In this document: piece after piece, positions 16,694-23,481 of the stretch | Layout: each line of letters begins with the position of its first letter | Numbering within the stretch: the stretch's first letter is position 1 | DNA from: Bacillota bacterium | GTDB taxonomy: Bacteria > Bacillota > Clostridia > Oscillospirales > Acutalibacteraceae | Assembly (NCBI GenBank): GCA_023412845.1 | Contig: JAEZRH010000030.1 | Span: 1-27,084, forward strand | Reading direction: 5' to 3' | DNA: 27,084 nt | The notes under the pieces: model-generated | Told to the model about the DNA's origin: nothing | What the model saw: the letters and a program-made list of their open reading frames with translations, nothing else | The model's database searches: none | Position numbers and translations under genes: made by a program

Positions 16694-16941
16694 GGCATAA
16701 AGTGTCCTTTGCGCCCTTTGCGTCTAGGGAGGGCCAGTGGTCTTCTAAAAGAGACTTTCCCGCCCGTCCCGGGTATCCCCCCGATTGAACTTTTTTTCGG
16801 GAGCTGCTATACCGTCCCACCTGAAAAACTGATTTTTATCGCTTGCCAAACGGCTGGCCGGGTCCGGCCATGCCGGCCGGCTGTGCCGGTGCGGCGATGA
16901 AGATAGATACCAGCGTATACCAAAACGTGGAGGTGAAAAAG
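16694..16941 (+). other. Long leader between ffh and rpsP with several inverted repeats
   Basis: About 250 nt without a convincing gene. It holds an imperfect hairpin around 16729-16773 (GGGAGGG... with ...CCCGCCC, inner GTCTT/GAGAC), CCCGA/TCGGG around 16780-16801, and AAAAA-CTGA-TTTTT near 16826. A GC palindrome GGCCGG-GT-CCGGCC lies at 16856-16869 and runs into GCCGGCCGGC. No promoter matching consensus was found. It may be an autoregulatory ribosomal-protein leader for rpsP, but there is no known bacterial family I can assign it to. Confidence 0.35.
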
Positions 16942-17184
16942 ATGTCAGTTAAAATCAGACTGCGCAGAGTCGGCGCCAAAAAAGCTCCTTTCTACCGTAT
17001 CGTCGTCGCCGATTCCCGTTTTCCGCGCGACGGCCGCTTCATTGAGGAGATCGGCTATTACAATCCGATGGAAGAGCCTTCCGTCGTGAAGGTGGATGCG
17101 GATAAGGCGAAGGAATGGATCAAAAACGGCGCTCAGCCCACAGATACCGTAAAGGTTCTGTTCAAAAAGAATGGCGTGCTGTAA
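16942..17184 (+). CDS. rpsP: 30S ribosomal protein S16
   Basis: An 80-aa primary ribosomal protein of the 30S body, needed for early assembly. The family start (M)SVKIRLRRVGAKKAPFYRIV and the block DGRFIEEIGYYNPMEEP are complete, ending at KVLFKKNGVL. The ATG at 16942 has GGAGGTG upstream with an 8-9 nt spacer; in-frame ATGs upstream fall in the non-coding leader. khpA follows by 18 bp, the standard ffh-rpsP-khpA order. Confidence 0.97.
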   Translation: MSVKIRLRRVGAKKAPFYRIVVADSRFPRDGRFIEEIGYYNPMEEPSVVKVDADKAKEWIKNGAQPTDTVKVLFKKNGVL

Positions 17185-17202
17185 GTAGAGGAGTGCGTTG
17201 CC

Positions 17203-17436
17203 ATGAAGGATTTGCTTATTGCCATTGCGAAAGGCCTTGTCGATGATCCGTCCGCCGTCCGGGTGGACGTGGACGACCCGGCGGAAGACGGCACCGTCGT
17301 CTACCACCTGCACGTGGCGGAAAGCGACATGGGCCGCGTCATCGGCAAGCAGGGGCGTATCGCCAAAGCCATCCGCACCCTGATGCGTTCCGCCGCGACC
17401 CGTAGCAACAGCAAGATATCCGTGGAGATCGACTGA
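17203..17436 (+). CDS. khpA: KH domain RNA-binding protein KhpA
   Basis: A 77-aa single-KH protein (YlqC family). With KhpB/Jag it forms an RNA chaperone that influences cell elongation and division in Firmicutes. The start is (M)KDLLIAIAKGLVDDP and the KH GxxG loop is G48-K-Q-G51 within GRVIGKQGRIAKAIRTLM. The ATG has AGAGGAG upstream. It is located between rpsP and an intrinsic terminator, so the ffh-rpsP-khpA unit ends here, unlike Bacillus where rimM-trmD follow directly. Confidence 0.95.
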   Translation: MKDLLIAIAKGLVDDPSAVRVDVDDPAEDGTVVYHLHVAESDMGRVIGKQGRIAKAIRTLMRSAATRSNSKISVEID

Positions 17437-17437
17437 T

Positions 17438-17475
17438 AAGGCAAAGACTGCAGCAGTTTTGTTGCGGCCTTTTTG
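17438..17475 (+). terminator. Terminator after khpA
   Basis: AAGGC (17438-17442) pairs with GCCTT (17467-17471) and GCAGC (17450-17454) with GTTGC (17461-17465), with a 6-nt loop and a T-run (TTTTT, 17470-17474). It begins one base after the khpA stop. Confidence 0.7.
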
Positions 17476-17483
17476 CTTTTTAC

Positions 17484-17512
17484 TTGCAAACCGCCCCGAT
17501 TCTTGGTATAAT
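17484..17512 (+). promoter_or_regulatory. Sigma-A promoter for the THF riboswitch-folT unit
   Basis: TTGCAA (17484-17489), 17-bp spacer and perfect TATAAT (17507-17512). It lies 16 bp upstream of the THF aptamer, right after the khpA terminator. Confidence 0.85.
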
Positions 17513-17528
17513 AATAAAAATTTAAAAT

Positions 17529-17625
17529 GCAGAGTAGATTCCTGCGCGTTAAGTGCCGCCCGGACGGGGAGTTGTCGGGGGGACGAAAAGTTAAACCTTG
17601 CGGTGCAGGAGTCGCATCCCGCTGC
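17529..17625 (+). promoter_or_regulatory. THF (tetrahydrofolate) riboswitch aptamer
   Basis: The conserved class-I THF riboswitch segments are visible in order: GCAGAGTAGAT at the 5' side, CGCGTTAAGTG, CGGTG and GCATCC near the 3' end. P1 forms from GCAG (17529-17532) with CTGC (17622-17625). P2 forms from TCCTGC (17540-17545) with GCAGGA (17605-17610). It directly precedes folT, the folate transporter S component, which is the classic target of this riboswitch. It senses reduced folates and lowers uptake when they are plentiful. Confidence 0.9.
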
Positions 17626-17677
17626 TACATATCCGGAGAAATCTCCATTCATATGTAGCGCTGCTGCATAAGGAGGT
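17624..17677 (+). promoter_or_regulatory. Probable translational expression platform of the THF riboswitch
   Basis: Directly after the aptamer an 8-bp perfect hairpin forms: CTACATAT (17624-17631) with ATATGTAG (17650-17657), containing GGAG-AAAT-CTCC. The ribosome binding site AAGGAGG follows at about 17670-17676. There is no terminator T-run, so control is probably by access to the ribosome binding site. The CTCC inside the hairpin could pair with the Shine-Dalgarno GGAG. The switching scheme is inference. Confidence 0.5.
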
Positions 17678-17685
17678 TTTTCCTG

Positions 17686-18240
17686 ATGAAAAAATTGATC
17701 AACTCCATCCGTCTGTCCGCTGAGAATTTCGGCAATATCCATACCATTGCCGTCTGCGGAATGCTTCTTGCCCTGAATATCGTCCTAGGTTTCTTCCGGG
17801 TGAACATTTCAAGCATTCTGCGAATCAGCTTTGCTTATCTGCCGATTGCGGCGGCGGGCATGCTGTTCGGTCCGATCGGCGGAGGCGTCGTCGGCGCCGC
17901 CGGCGATGTGCTGGCCTATTTTATCCAGCCGAGCGGCCCGTATTTTCCCGGGTTCACGTTCGACGCGTTTCTGTCCGGTTTCGTCTACGGCCTTCTGCTG
18001 TACCGCAGGCCGGTGAAAGTGGGGCGGGTCTTTGCAGTGAAAGCAGTGCTTATGATCCTGATCAGCTTCCTGCTGAACCCGGTCTGGCTCTCCTTCCTGT
18101 ACGGAAAGGGATTTATCGCCATCTTTACGGCCCGTTTCGTCACGAATCTGATCATGCTGCCGATTGAGACCGCCATGCTCTTTATCGTGCTGAAGGTCCT
18201 GGAGAAAGCGCACGTGCCGCAGCTCAGACAGAACCCGTGA
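17686..18240 (+). CDS. folT: Folate ECF transporter S component FolT
   Basis: A 184-aa polytopic membrane protein, the substrate-binding component of an energy-coupling-factor vitamin transporter. Text typical of the FolT/QueT family: IAVCGMLLALNIVLGFFRVN, SSILRISFAYLPIAAAGMLFGP, GDVLAYFIQPSGPYFPGFTF, then three more hydrophobic segments. About six membrane helices are expected. It needs the shared EcfA/A'/T module, which is not in this window. The THF riboswitch upstream identifies the substrate as folate and favours FolT over QueT. ATG has AAGGAGG spaced 8 nt. It is placed between khpA and rimM with its own promoter. Confidence 0.92.
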   Translation: MKKLINSIRLSAENFGNIHTIAVCGMLLALNIVLGFFRVNISSILRISFAYLPIAAAGMLFGPIGGGVVGAAGDVLAYFIQPSGPYFPGFTFDAFLSGFVYGLLLYRRPVKVGRVFAVKAVLMILISFLLNPVWLSFLYGKGFIAIFTARFVTNLIMLPIETAMLFIVLKVLEKAHVPQLRQNP

Positions 18241-18285
18241 ACCTCAGCCGCCGCCGTGCGGTTGGGCTTTAGAAAAATGGTCGGG

Positions 18286-18353
18286 CGTCGAGAAATCGCG
18301 CAGCCGGCGCGGAAAGCAGCTTTCTTCCGCAATTTCGCGGCTGCGCGACCTGA
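18286..18353 (+). other. Long perfect hairpin between folT and rimM
   Basis: TCGCGCAGCCG (18296-18306) pairs perfectly with CGGCTGCGCGA (18338-18348). An inner helix GCGGAA/TTCCGC lies inside, and an outer GTCGA/TCGAC extends it. It is not followed by a T-run. It may be part of a rimM leader or a processed folT 3' end. Confidence 0.45.
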
Positions 18354-18365
18354 TCGACAGCCTGT

Positions 18366-18387
18366 GCCGCCCGTAGGGCGGCTTTTT
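18366..18387 (+). terminator. Strong terminator immediately upstream of rimM
   Basis: GCCGCCC (18366-18372), loop GTA, GGGCGGC (18376-18382) and TTTTT (18383-18387). It ends 17 nt before the rimM ATG. That leaves no room for a consensus promoter between it and rimM, so it is either an attenuator controlling rimM-trmD or a folT terminator with read-through. Confidence 0.85.
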
Positions 18388-18404
18388 GTTGTAAGGGGGA
18401 AATC

Positions 18405-18920
18405 ATGCTGAAAGAATTTCTGGAAGCGGGCAAGATCGTCGGAACACACGGGGTCCGCGGCGAACTGCGCGTCAACCCATGGTGCGATTCCGCCGAATTC
18501 CTGAAGCAGTTCCAGACATTATATCTCGACAGGGGTGGCATGCCCGTTGCCGTCGTCTCCGCGCGGGTGTTCAAAAAGCAGCTCCTGCTGGTGCTTCAAG
18601 GCGTGGATTCCATCGAGAAAGCGGACGTCCTCCGCGGCAAGACGCTTTATTTCAAGCGCGGGGATGCCGAAATTCCGGAAGGGCGTTATTTTATGGATGA
18701 TCTGATAGGGCTCAATGTCTACGACGCGGATACGTTCATCTATTACGGCACACTGACGGAGATCATGCGCACCGGCGCCAACGATGTCTACCAGGTCACT
18801 TCGATCGCGAAAAAGAATTACCTGATCCCGGCGGTTTCTTCCGTAATCAGGGCCATAGACCTCGAAAAGGGCAAAATGCTGGTAAGGCCGGTCAAGGGGA
18901 CGTTTGAAGATGAGGATTGA
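18405..18920 (+). CDS. rimM: Ribosome maturation factor RimM
   Basis: A 171-aa 30S assembly factor that binds S19 and helps mature the 30S head. The N-terminal RimM domain starts MLKEFLEAGKIVGTHGVRGE; the C-terminal PRC barrel has YFMDDLIGLNVYDADTF and YLIPAVSSVIRAIDLEKGKM. The ATG has AAGGGGG 6 nt upstream. The 3' end overlaps trmD by 11 bp, the standard coupling. It sits 17 nt behind a strong terminator-type hairpin. Confidence 0.96.
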   Translation: MLKEFLEAGKIVGTHGVRGELRVNPWCDSAEFLKQFQTLYLDRGGMPVAVVSARVFKKQLLLVLQGVDSIEKADVLRGKTLYFKRGDAEIPEGRYFMDDLIGLNVYDADTFIYYGTLTEIMRTGANDVYQVTSIAKKNYLIPAVSSVIRAIDLEKGKMLVRPVKGTFEDED

Positions 18921-19668
18921 CCTTTTGACGCTGTTCCCCGAAATGTGCGAGACCGTCATGGCGGAGAGCATCATCGGCCGCGCGCGCAGAAAAGGCGCCG
19001 TGCAGGTCTGCTGCCACCAGATCCGGGATTATGCCTACGACAAACACCAGCGTGTGGATGACTGCCCGTTCGGGGGCGGCATGGGCATGCTGCTGATGGC
19101 CGGGCCGATCGCGCTCTGCATGGACGACCTCATTGCCCACCTGGGCCGCAAACCGCATACCGTTTACCTTTCTCCGCAGGGTAAGACGCTGACGCAGCAG
19201 AGAGTGAAAGAGCTTGCCCGCCTGGACGGCTTGGCGTTGCTGTGCGGCCACTACGAGGGCGTGGATGAGCGTGTCCTCGACACCTATGTCGACGAGGAGA
19301 TCTCGGTCGGCGACTATGTCGTGACCGGCGGAGAAATGCCCGCGTTGCTGCTGGCGGACGCCGTCTGCAGGCTGATTCCCGGCGTGCTTTCAGACGAGGA
19401 GTGCTTTGAGCTTGAGAGCCACTATGACTCGCTGCTCGAGTACCCTCAGTACACGCGCCCGGCCGACTGGCGGGGCAGGCAGGTGCCAGAAGTCCTTCTG
19501 AGCGGCCACCACGAAAACGTGCGCAGATGGAGGCGGGAGCAGTCGCTGCTGCGCACGCTGGAAAAACGTCCGGAACTGCTGAAATCCGCCGATCTGAGTT
19601 CCGACGATTTCGCTTATTTAGAGAATTTGGAAAAGACCTTAGAAAATAAAGTTCCAACGTCGCCCTGA
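18910..19668 (+). CDS. trmD: tRNA (guanine-N1)-methyltransferase TrmD
   Basis: A 252-aa SPOUT-class enzyme that makes m1G37 next to the anticodon, preventing frameshifts. The N-terminus MRIDLLTLFPEMCETV is standard. The knot motifs are LLCGHYEGVDERV (from C112) and ISVGDYVVTGGEMPA, with the earlier GGGMGMLLMAGP block. The ATG at 18910 is chosen; a TTG two codons upstream would sit too close to GGGG. The gene overlaps rimM by 11 bp. In most Firmicutes rplS (L19) follows trmD; here a ptsH-like gene with its own promoter follows, so rplS must be elsewhere. Confidence 0.97.
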   Translation: MRIDLLTLFPEMCETVMAESIIGRARRKGAVQVCCHQIRDYAYDKHQRVDDCPFGGGMGMLLMAGPIALCMDDLIAHLGRKPHTVYLSPQGKTLTQQRVKELARLDGLALLCGHYEGVDERVLDTYVDEEISVGDYVVTGGEMPALLLADAVCRLIPGVLSDEECFELESHYDSLLEYPQYTRPADWRGRQVPEVLLSGHHENVRRWRREQSLLRTLEKRPELLKSADLSSDDFAYLENLEKTLENKVPTSP

Positions 19669-19786
19669 TTTCCATAGTATATAGCATTCAGGACAAAAGT
19701 TTTCAACAATACTATCACATTGCACAAATAAGTACCCGCTCTTCTTCGGCGCTTTCGGCGATCAATCCAAACTTTCCGCGACTTCC

Positions 19787-19814
19787 TTGACGGCCTGTCC
19801 AGAAGTGCTATAAT
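19787..19814 (+). promoter_or_regulatory. Sigma-A promoter for ptsH (HPr)
   Basis: TTGACG (19787-19792), 16-bp spacer, TATAAT (19809-19814). It lies 88 bp upstream of the HPr start inside a 234-bp gap after trmD that otherwise shows no gene or clear hairpin. Confidence 0.75.
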
Positions 19815-19902
19815 GTCAGTAATATTCTATAACAACCGACTTTGTGTATCACTCACCGTATGAAATATTAAGCGCTTAGATTTTGTTAGGAGTGGATTTG
19901 AC

Positions 19903-20166
19903 ATGTACGTAAAAGATGTACTGGTGCAGAACCAGGTAGGCCTGCATGCCCGCCCGGCAACTTTTTTTATCCAGAAAGCGAATGAATACAAGGCTTCTAT
20001 CTGGGTGGAAAAAGAAGAACGCCGCGTGAATGCGAAAAGCCTGCTGGGCGTTTTGTCGCTCGGTATCGTCGGGGGGACGACCATCAAGATCATTGCGGAT
20101 GGTTCGGATGAGGAAGAGGCTGTCGACAGCCTTGTAAAACTGGTACAGTCCGGCTTTGCGGAATAA
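19903..20166 (+). CDS. ptsH: HPr family phosphocarrier protein
   Basis: An 87-aa PTS phosphocarrier. The active histidine is H15 in VGLHARPA, and the regulatory serine S46 is present in NAKSLLGVLSLGI, the site used by HPr kinase. Having H15 it can carry phosphate from enzyme I, so it is HPr and not a Crh-like paralogue with a changed histidine. Enzyme I and HPr kinase are not in this window. Start ATG at 19903 with TTAGGAGTGG upstream. It is a monocistron: promoter at 19787-19814 and a strong terminator at 20185-20211. Confidence 0.93.
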   Translation: MYVKDVLVQNQVGLHARPATFFIQKANEYKASIWVEKEERRVNAKSLLGVLSLGIVGGTTIKIIADGSDEEEAVDSLVKLVQSGFAE

Positions 20167-20184
20167 TTTTTTCCGTGGGGGGAG

Positions 20185-20211
20185 GCACCGCTTTCGCGCG
20201 GTGCTTTTTTT
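20185..20211 (+). terminator. Rho-independent terminator after ptsH
   Basis: GCACCGC (20185-20191), loop TTTCGC, GCGGTGC (20198-20204) and TTTTTTT (20205-20211), 18 bp after the HPr stop. Confidence 0.92.
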
Positions 20212-20300
20212 ATCGGCACAGGGCGGAATCCCGGAACGGAGAGGCGGTGCCCGCCTGCTTTCCGCCGCCGTCCGCGGCCCTGTTTTAGGTGGTGAGATGT

Positions 20301-22151
20301 TTGACCGAACGCGAAGCGCATAAGAAGGAACTGCGCCGGAAAGCAATGAAGCTCCCGCTCCATCCGGGCGTGTACCTCATGTATGACAAAACGGGTAAGA
20401 TCATTTATATCGGCAAGGCGAAAGCCCTCAAAAACCGCGTCAGCCAATATTTCGGCTCGGAGAAGAACCATGACGAAAAGGTCCGGCAGATGGTGGCGCA
20501 TGTCGAGGATTTCGAATATATCCTGACGGACAGCGAATTCGAGGCGCTTATCCTGGAATGCAGCCTGATCAAGCAGCATACGCCGAAATACAACATCCTT
20601 CTGAAAGACGACAAGGGGTACCGCTACATCCGCGTCACGCCGGGGCCGTGGGCCCGCATTTCTGAGGCGAAGCAGCTCGCGGACGACGGCGCGGAATACA
20701 TCGGCCCGTATATCAGCGGGTGGGTGGTGAAGCAGTCCGTCGACGAGGCGCTGAAGATTTTTCGCCTGCCGTCGTGCACGCGCCGTTTCCCGGAGGAAAT
20801 CGGGAAGGGGAGGCCGTGCCTCTACTATTATATCAAACAGTGCTGCGCCCCCTGCCGTGGGAAGCTCGGCGAGGAGGAATACGCCGAATCGGTCCGTGAC
20901 GCGCTGGAATTCCTGCGCGGCGGCAGCGCCGAGAGTGTGCGAAAGCTGACCGCCCGCATGGAAGAAGCAGCGGAACATCTGGAGTTCGAGCGTGCGGCAC
21001 GACTGCGCGACCGCATTGCCGCGATCAAAAAAATGGGGGAGCGGCAGAAGGTCGTTGCTTCTCACGTGCCGGAGCAGGACGTCATCGCCCTGACGCAGGG
21101 CGCGGGCCGGGCCTGTTTCGAGGTGTTTCGGTTCGAAAACGGCCGGCTGACGGACCGCGAGACGTTTTTTCTGGGCGAAACGGGCGACACTAAGGCTGCG
21201 CGGGGCGAGTTCATCGAACGGTATTATTCCATGCGCGACCGCATCCCGCCGAGGATAGCGCTCGACGGCCCCGCCGACGCGGCGGAGCTTCTGGAGCAGT
21301 GGCTGACGGAAAAAGCGGGGCGCAGGGTCGCCCTGACCGTGCCGCAGAAGGGGGAGCAGGCGCAGCTTGTGCAGATGTGCCGCAGCAATTCGGCGGAACA
21401 GCTTGCCCAGACGATGGGCCGCACCGGCCGCGAGGCTTCCGCCCTGGACGAGCTGACAAGGCTGCTCGGGCTTCCCGGGCCGCCGGTCTATATCGAATCG
21501 TACGATATTTCGAATCTCGCGGGCGGCGAAAACGTGGCGGGCATGGTGGTGTTCGAAAACGGCCGCCCCCTGCGCTCCGCTTACCGCAAATTCAAGATCA
21601 AAACGGTGGAGGGACAGGACGACTACGCCTCCATGCGGGAGGTGATCTCCCGCCGCCTCGCCGAATATGAAAAAGAAAAGGCTGGCGGCGAGGGCTTCGG
21701 GCGTCTTCCGGACCTGATCCTTCTGGACGGGGGAAAGGGACATGTCGCTGCCGTTCAGCCGATCTTAGACGCTTCCGGGTTGGACATCCCCCTGTTCGGC
21801 ATGGTCAAGGACGACCGCCACCGCACGCGCGCCATCGCGAAAAACGGCGGTGAAATCGCCATTAATTCCAGCAGAAGCGCGTTTACGCTTGTTTCTTCCA
21901 TCCAGGACGAGGTCCACCGTTTTGCGATCAGCTACCACAGGCAGATGCGCAAAAAGGCGTCGATCTCGACCACCCTGACGTCCGTGCCGGGGGTCGGGCC
22001 TGCCCGTGCGAAAGCGCTGCTGAAGCACTTCCGGACCATCGCCGCCGTCAAAAGGGCGGGCGTTGAAGAGCTCGCCGGGGCCCCCGGCATGACGGAGCCC
22101 GCGGCGAAAAATGTTTTCGCATTTTTCCATCCGGGGGAGCCGGAACGGTAA
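20301..22151 (+). CDS. uvrC: Excinuclease ABC subunit C (UvrC)
   Basis: A 616-aa nuclease that makes both incisions in nucleotide excision repair. Parts in order: the GIY-YIG nuclease G23-V-Y ... Y36-I-G38 (KAKALKNRVSQYF), a cysteine cluster YIKQCCAPCRG, the UVR motif AEHLEFERAARLRDRIAAIK, the RNase H-like C-terminal nuclease (YDISNLAGGENVAGMVVFENG, LILLDGGKGH), and a helix-hairpin-helix pair (SVPGVGPARAKALLKHF, GAPGMTEPAAKNVFAFF). TTG at 20301 is chosen because AGGTGGTGA lies 6 nt upstream; earlier GTG codons fall inside that site. No clear promoter was seen in the 89 bp after the ptsH terminator. Confidence 0.96.
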   Translation: MTEREAHKKELRRKAMKLPLHPGVYLMYDKTGKIIYIGKAKALKNRVSQYFGSEKNHDEKVRQMVAHVEDFEYILTDSEFEALILECSLIKQHTPKYNILLKDDKGYRYIRVTPGPWARISEAKQLADDGAEYIGPYISGWVVKQSVDEALKIFRLPSCTRRFPEEIGKGRPCLYYYIKQCCAPCRGKLGEEEYAESVRDALEFLRGGSAESVRKLTARMEEAAEHLEFERAARLRDRIAAIKKMGERQKVVASHVPEQDVIALTQGAGRACFEVFRFENGRLTDRETFFLGETGDTKAARGEFIERYYSMRDRIPPRIALDGPADAAELLEQWLTEKAGRRVALTVPQKGEQAQLVQMCRSNSAEQLAQTMGRTGREASALDELTRLLGLPGPPVYIESYDISNLAGGENVAGMVVFENGRPLRSAYRKFKIKTVEGQDDYASMREVISRRLAEYEKEKAGGEGFGRLPDLILLDGGKGHVAAVQPILDASGLDIPLFGMVKDDRHRTRAIAKNGGEIAINSSRSAFTLVSSIQDEVHRFAISYHRQMRKKASISTTLTSVPGVGPARAKALLKHFRTIAAVKRAGVEELAGAPGMTEPAAKNVFAFFHPGEPER

Positions 22152-22167
22152 GATTCTTCGAAGAACG

Positions 22168-22196
22168 TTGACATGCCGTCCGGTTCATGGGATAAT
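22168..22196 (+). promoter_or_regulatory. Strong sigma-A promoter upstream of the rsmD leader
   Basis: Perfect TTGACA (22168-22173), 17-bp spacer, GATAAT (22191-22196). It lies more than 230 bp upstream of rsmD, so a long 5' untranslated region or a separate small RNA is implied. Confidence 0.88.
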
Positions 22197-22410
22197 AGCA
22201 GCGTAAACGCTGCGGCCACAGGCTGTTTTCCAAGGCTCCCAGTGCCCGGACTGGATCGGGCTACTCCCGCGGACAAAAGTTGCCCGGGTGTATAATAAGG
22301 CCCTGCCTGTGGCGGCTACGGGAGCAGCGCGGGGACTGTCCCGCCAAAGGGAGTTGTCCAGTTCCTCCAGTGCCGGATGGCGGGCCTAAACCGGCTATGC
22401 CGGCCGAAAT
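22197..22410 (+). ncRNA. Long structured leader or small RNA before rsmD (unassigned)
   Basis: This non-coding stretch directly follows a strong promoter. Complementary segments found by eye: GCAGCG/CGCTGC with a TAAA loop (22198-22213, at or across the start point); GCCACAGGC (22215-22223) with GCCTGTGGC (22305-22313), a perfect 9-bp helix enclosing CCAGT/ACTGG and GCCCG/CGGGC alternatives; GCGGG/CCCGC (22329-22333/22340-22344); and CCGGC-TAT-GCCGG (22391-22403). No T-run terminator precedes rsmD. I compared it with 6S RNA, SRP RNA, RNase P and common riboswitches from memory and saw no match. Confidence 0.45.
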
Positions 22411-22429
22411 CGTCTAAGGTGGTTTTTAT

Positions 22430-22981
22430 ATGAGAGTAATCACGGGCACGGCCCGAGGCAAACGGCTGCAGACCCGGGAAGGGGACGAGGTGCGTCCGAC
22501 ACCGGAGCGCGTCAAGGAGGCCCTTTTCAGCATCATCCAGTTCGATATCGAGGGCAGGCGCGTGCTGGACCTGTTCGCCGGCTCCGGCCAGCTTGGCATC
22601 GAGGCGCTGAGCCGCGGCGCGCGGGAGGCCGTTTTTGTGGATTCCAGCCGGGAATCCGCCGAGATCGTGCGGAAAAACCTTTCGGCCTGCGGTTTCACGG
22701 AATCCGCCGCAGTCGAAAACACCGGGTACGACGCGTTTCTTCTCAGCGGCCAGAAACCGTTCGATCTGGCTTTCCTGGACCCGCCCTACCGCACCGGCCT
22801 TCTGCAGAAGGCCCTGCCTTTAACGGCGCGGCGGATGAATCCGGGCGGGACGATTATCTGCGAGAATCCGTCCGAGGAGGACCTGCCGGAGGAATGCGAA
22901 GGCTTTTCCCGCATCCGGGCGTACCGCTACGGCAAGATCATTCTGACGGTTTACCGGCGGAAGGATGTGGCTCAGGAGTGA
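22430..22981 (+). CDS. rsmD: 16S rRNA (guanine-966-N2)-methyltransferase RsmD
   Basis: A 183-aa SAM-dependent methyltransferase acting on assembled 30S subunits. It starts MRVITGTARGKRL and carries the RPTPERVKEALFSII block, the SAM motif LDLFAGSGQLGIEALSRGA (from about D47) and the catalytic DPPY at 117-120. The ATG at 22430 has TAAGGTGG upstream. It overlaps coaD by 4 bp, the usual rsmD-coaD pairing in Gram-positives. It is expressed behind a long structured leader with a strong promoter. Confidence 0.95.
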   Translation: MRVITGTARGKRLQTREGDEVRPTPERVKEALFSIIQFDIEGRRVLDLFAGSGQLGIEALSRGAREAVFVDSSRESAEIVRKNLSACGFTESAAVENTGYDAFLLSGQKPFDLAFLDPPYRTGLLQKALPLTARRMNPGGTIICENPSEEDLPEECEGFSRIRAYRYGKIILTVYRRKDVAQE

Positions 22982-23481
22982 AAATCGCGATCTGTCCCGG
23001 CAGTTTTGACCCGGTGACTCTTGGGCATATGGACATTATCGCACGGGCGGCGAAGGTATTTGATTATCTGATCGTCGCCGTGCTGATCAATCCGGCGAAA
23101 AATACCGCCTTTACGCTGGAAGAGCGCATCGAGCTTTTGAAGCGCTGCACGGCCGGAATGAAAAATCTGGAGGTCGTTGGGTTCGACGGCCTTCTGGCCG
23201 ATTACGCAAGGCTGAGAAACGCCACCGCCATTGTAAAGGGACTGCGGGCCATGTCCGACTTTGAATACGAATTTCAGATGGCGCTTTTCAACAAGCGCCT
23301 GAACCCGGAACTGGAGACGGTCTTTCTCACCCCCACGGCGGAAAACATGTTCCTCAGTTCCAGCGGGGTAAAACAGGTCGCAAGCTTTGGCGGCGACATT
23401 TCCAGCTTTGTGCCGGAATGCATTCTGGAAGATATTCAGCAGCGTCTGCGGACAGGAGGAAAACAGAATGAACGTGGATGA
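22978..23481 (+). CDS. coaD: Phosphopantetheine adenylyltransferase CoaD
   Basis: A 167-aa enzyme for the penultimate step of coenzyme A synthesis, making dephospho-CoA from 4'-phosphopantetheine and ATP. The nucleotidyltransferase motif is CPGSFDPVTLGHMDII with H17; LSSSGVKQVASFGGD is the ISSSxVR-type C-terminal motif, with K where R is usual. The start is GTG at 22978, overlapping the rsmD stop by 4 bp. The 3' end overlaps the next gene by 14 bp. The three genes form one translationally coupled unit. Confidence 0.95.
   Translation: MKIAICPGSFDPVTLGHMDIIARAAKVFDYLIVAVLINPAKNTAFTLEERIELLKRCTAGMKNLEVVGFDGLLADYARLRNATAIVKGLRAMSDFEYEFQMALFNKRLNPELETVFLTPTAENMFLSSSGVKQVASFGGDISSFVPECILEDIQQRLRTGGKQNERG

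Noticed and set aside
19827..21743. A 638-codon minus-strand open frame across ptsH and uvrC
   Set aside because: It is antisense to uvrC and ptsH, has a low-complexity composition, and no ribosome binding site. Shadow frame.
22270..22300. A TATAAT inside the rsmD leader as a second promoter
   Set aside because: No -35 hexamer at an acceptable distance (17 bp upstream gives no match) and it lies within the enclosed part of the 9-bp helix.
22197..22410. Assignment of the rsmD leader to SRP RNA, RNase P RNA or 6S RNA
   Set aside because: It contains GGGAGCAGC, faintly like the SRP core, but lacks the GGAA-tetraloop context; RNase P core elements are missing; and the 5' end folds on itself, so a 6S-like closing stem is not formed.
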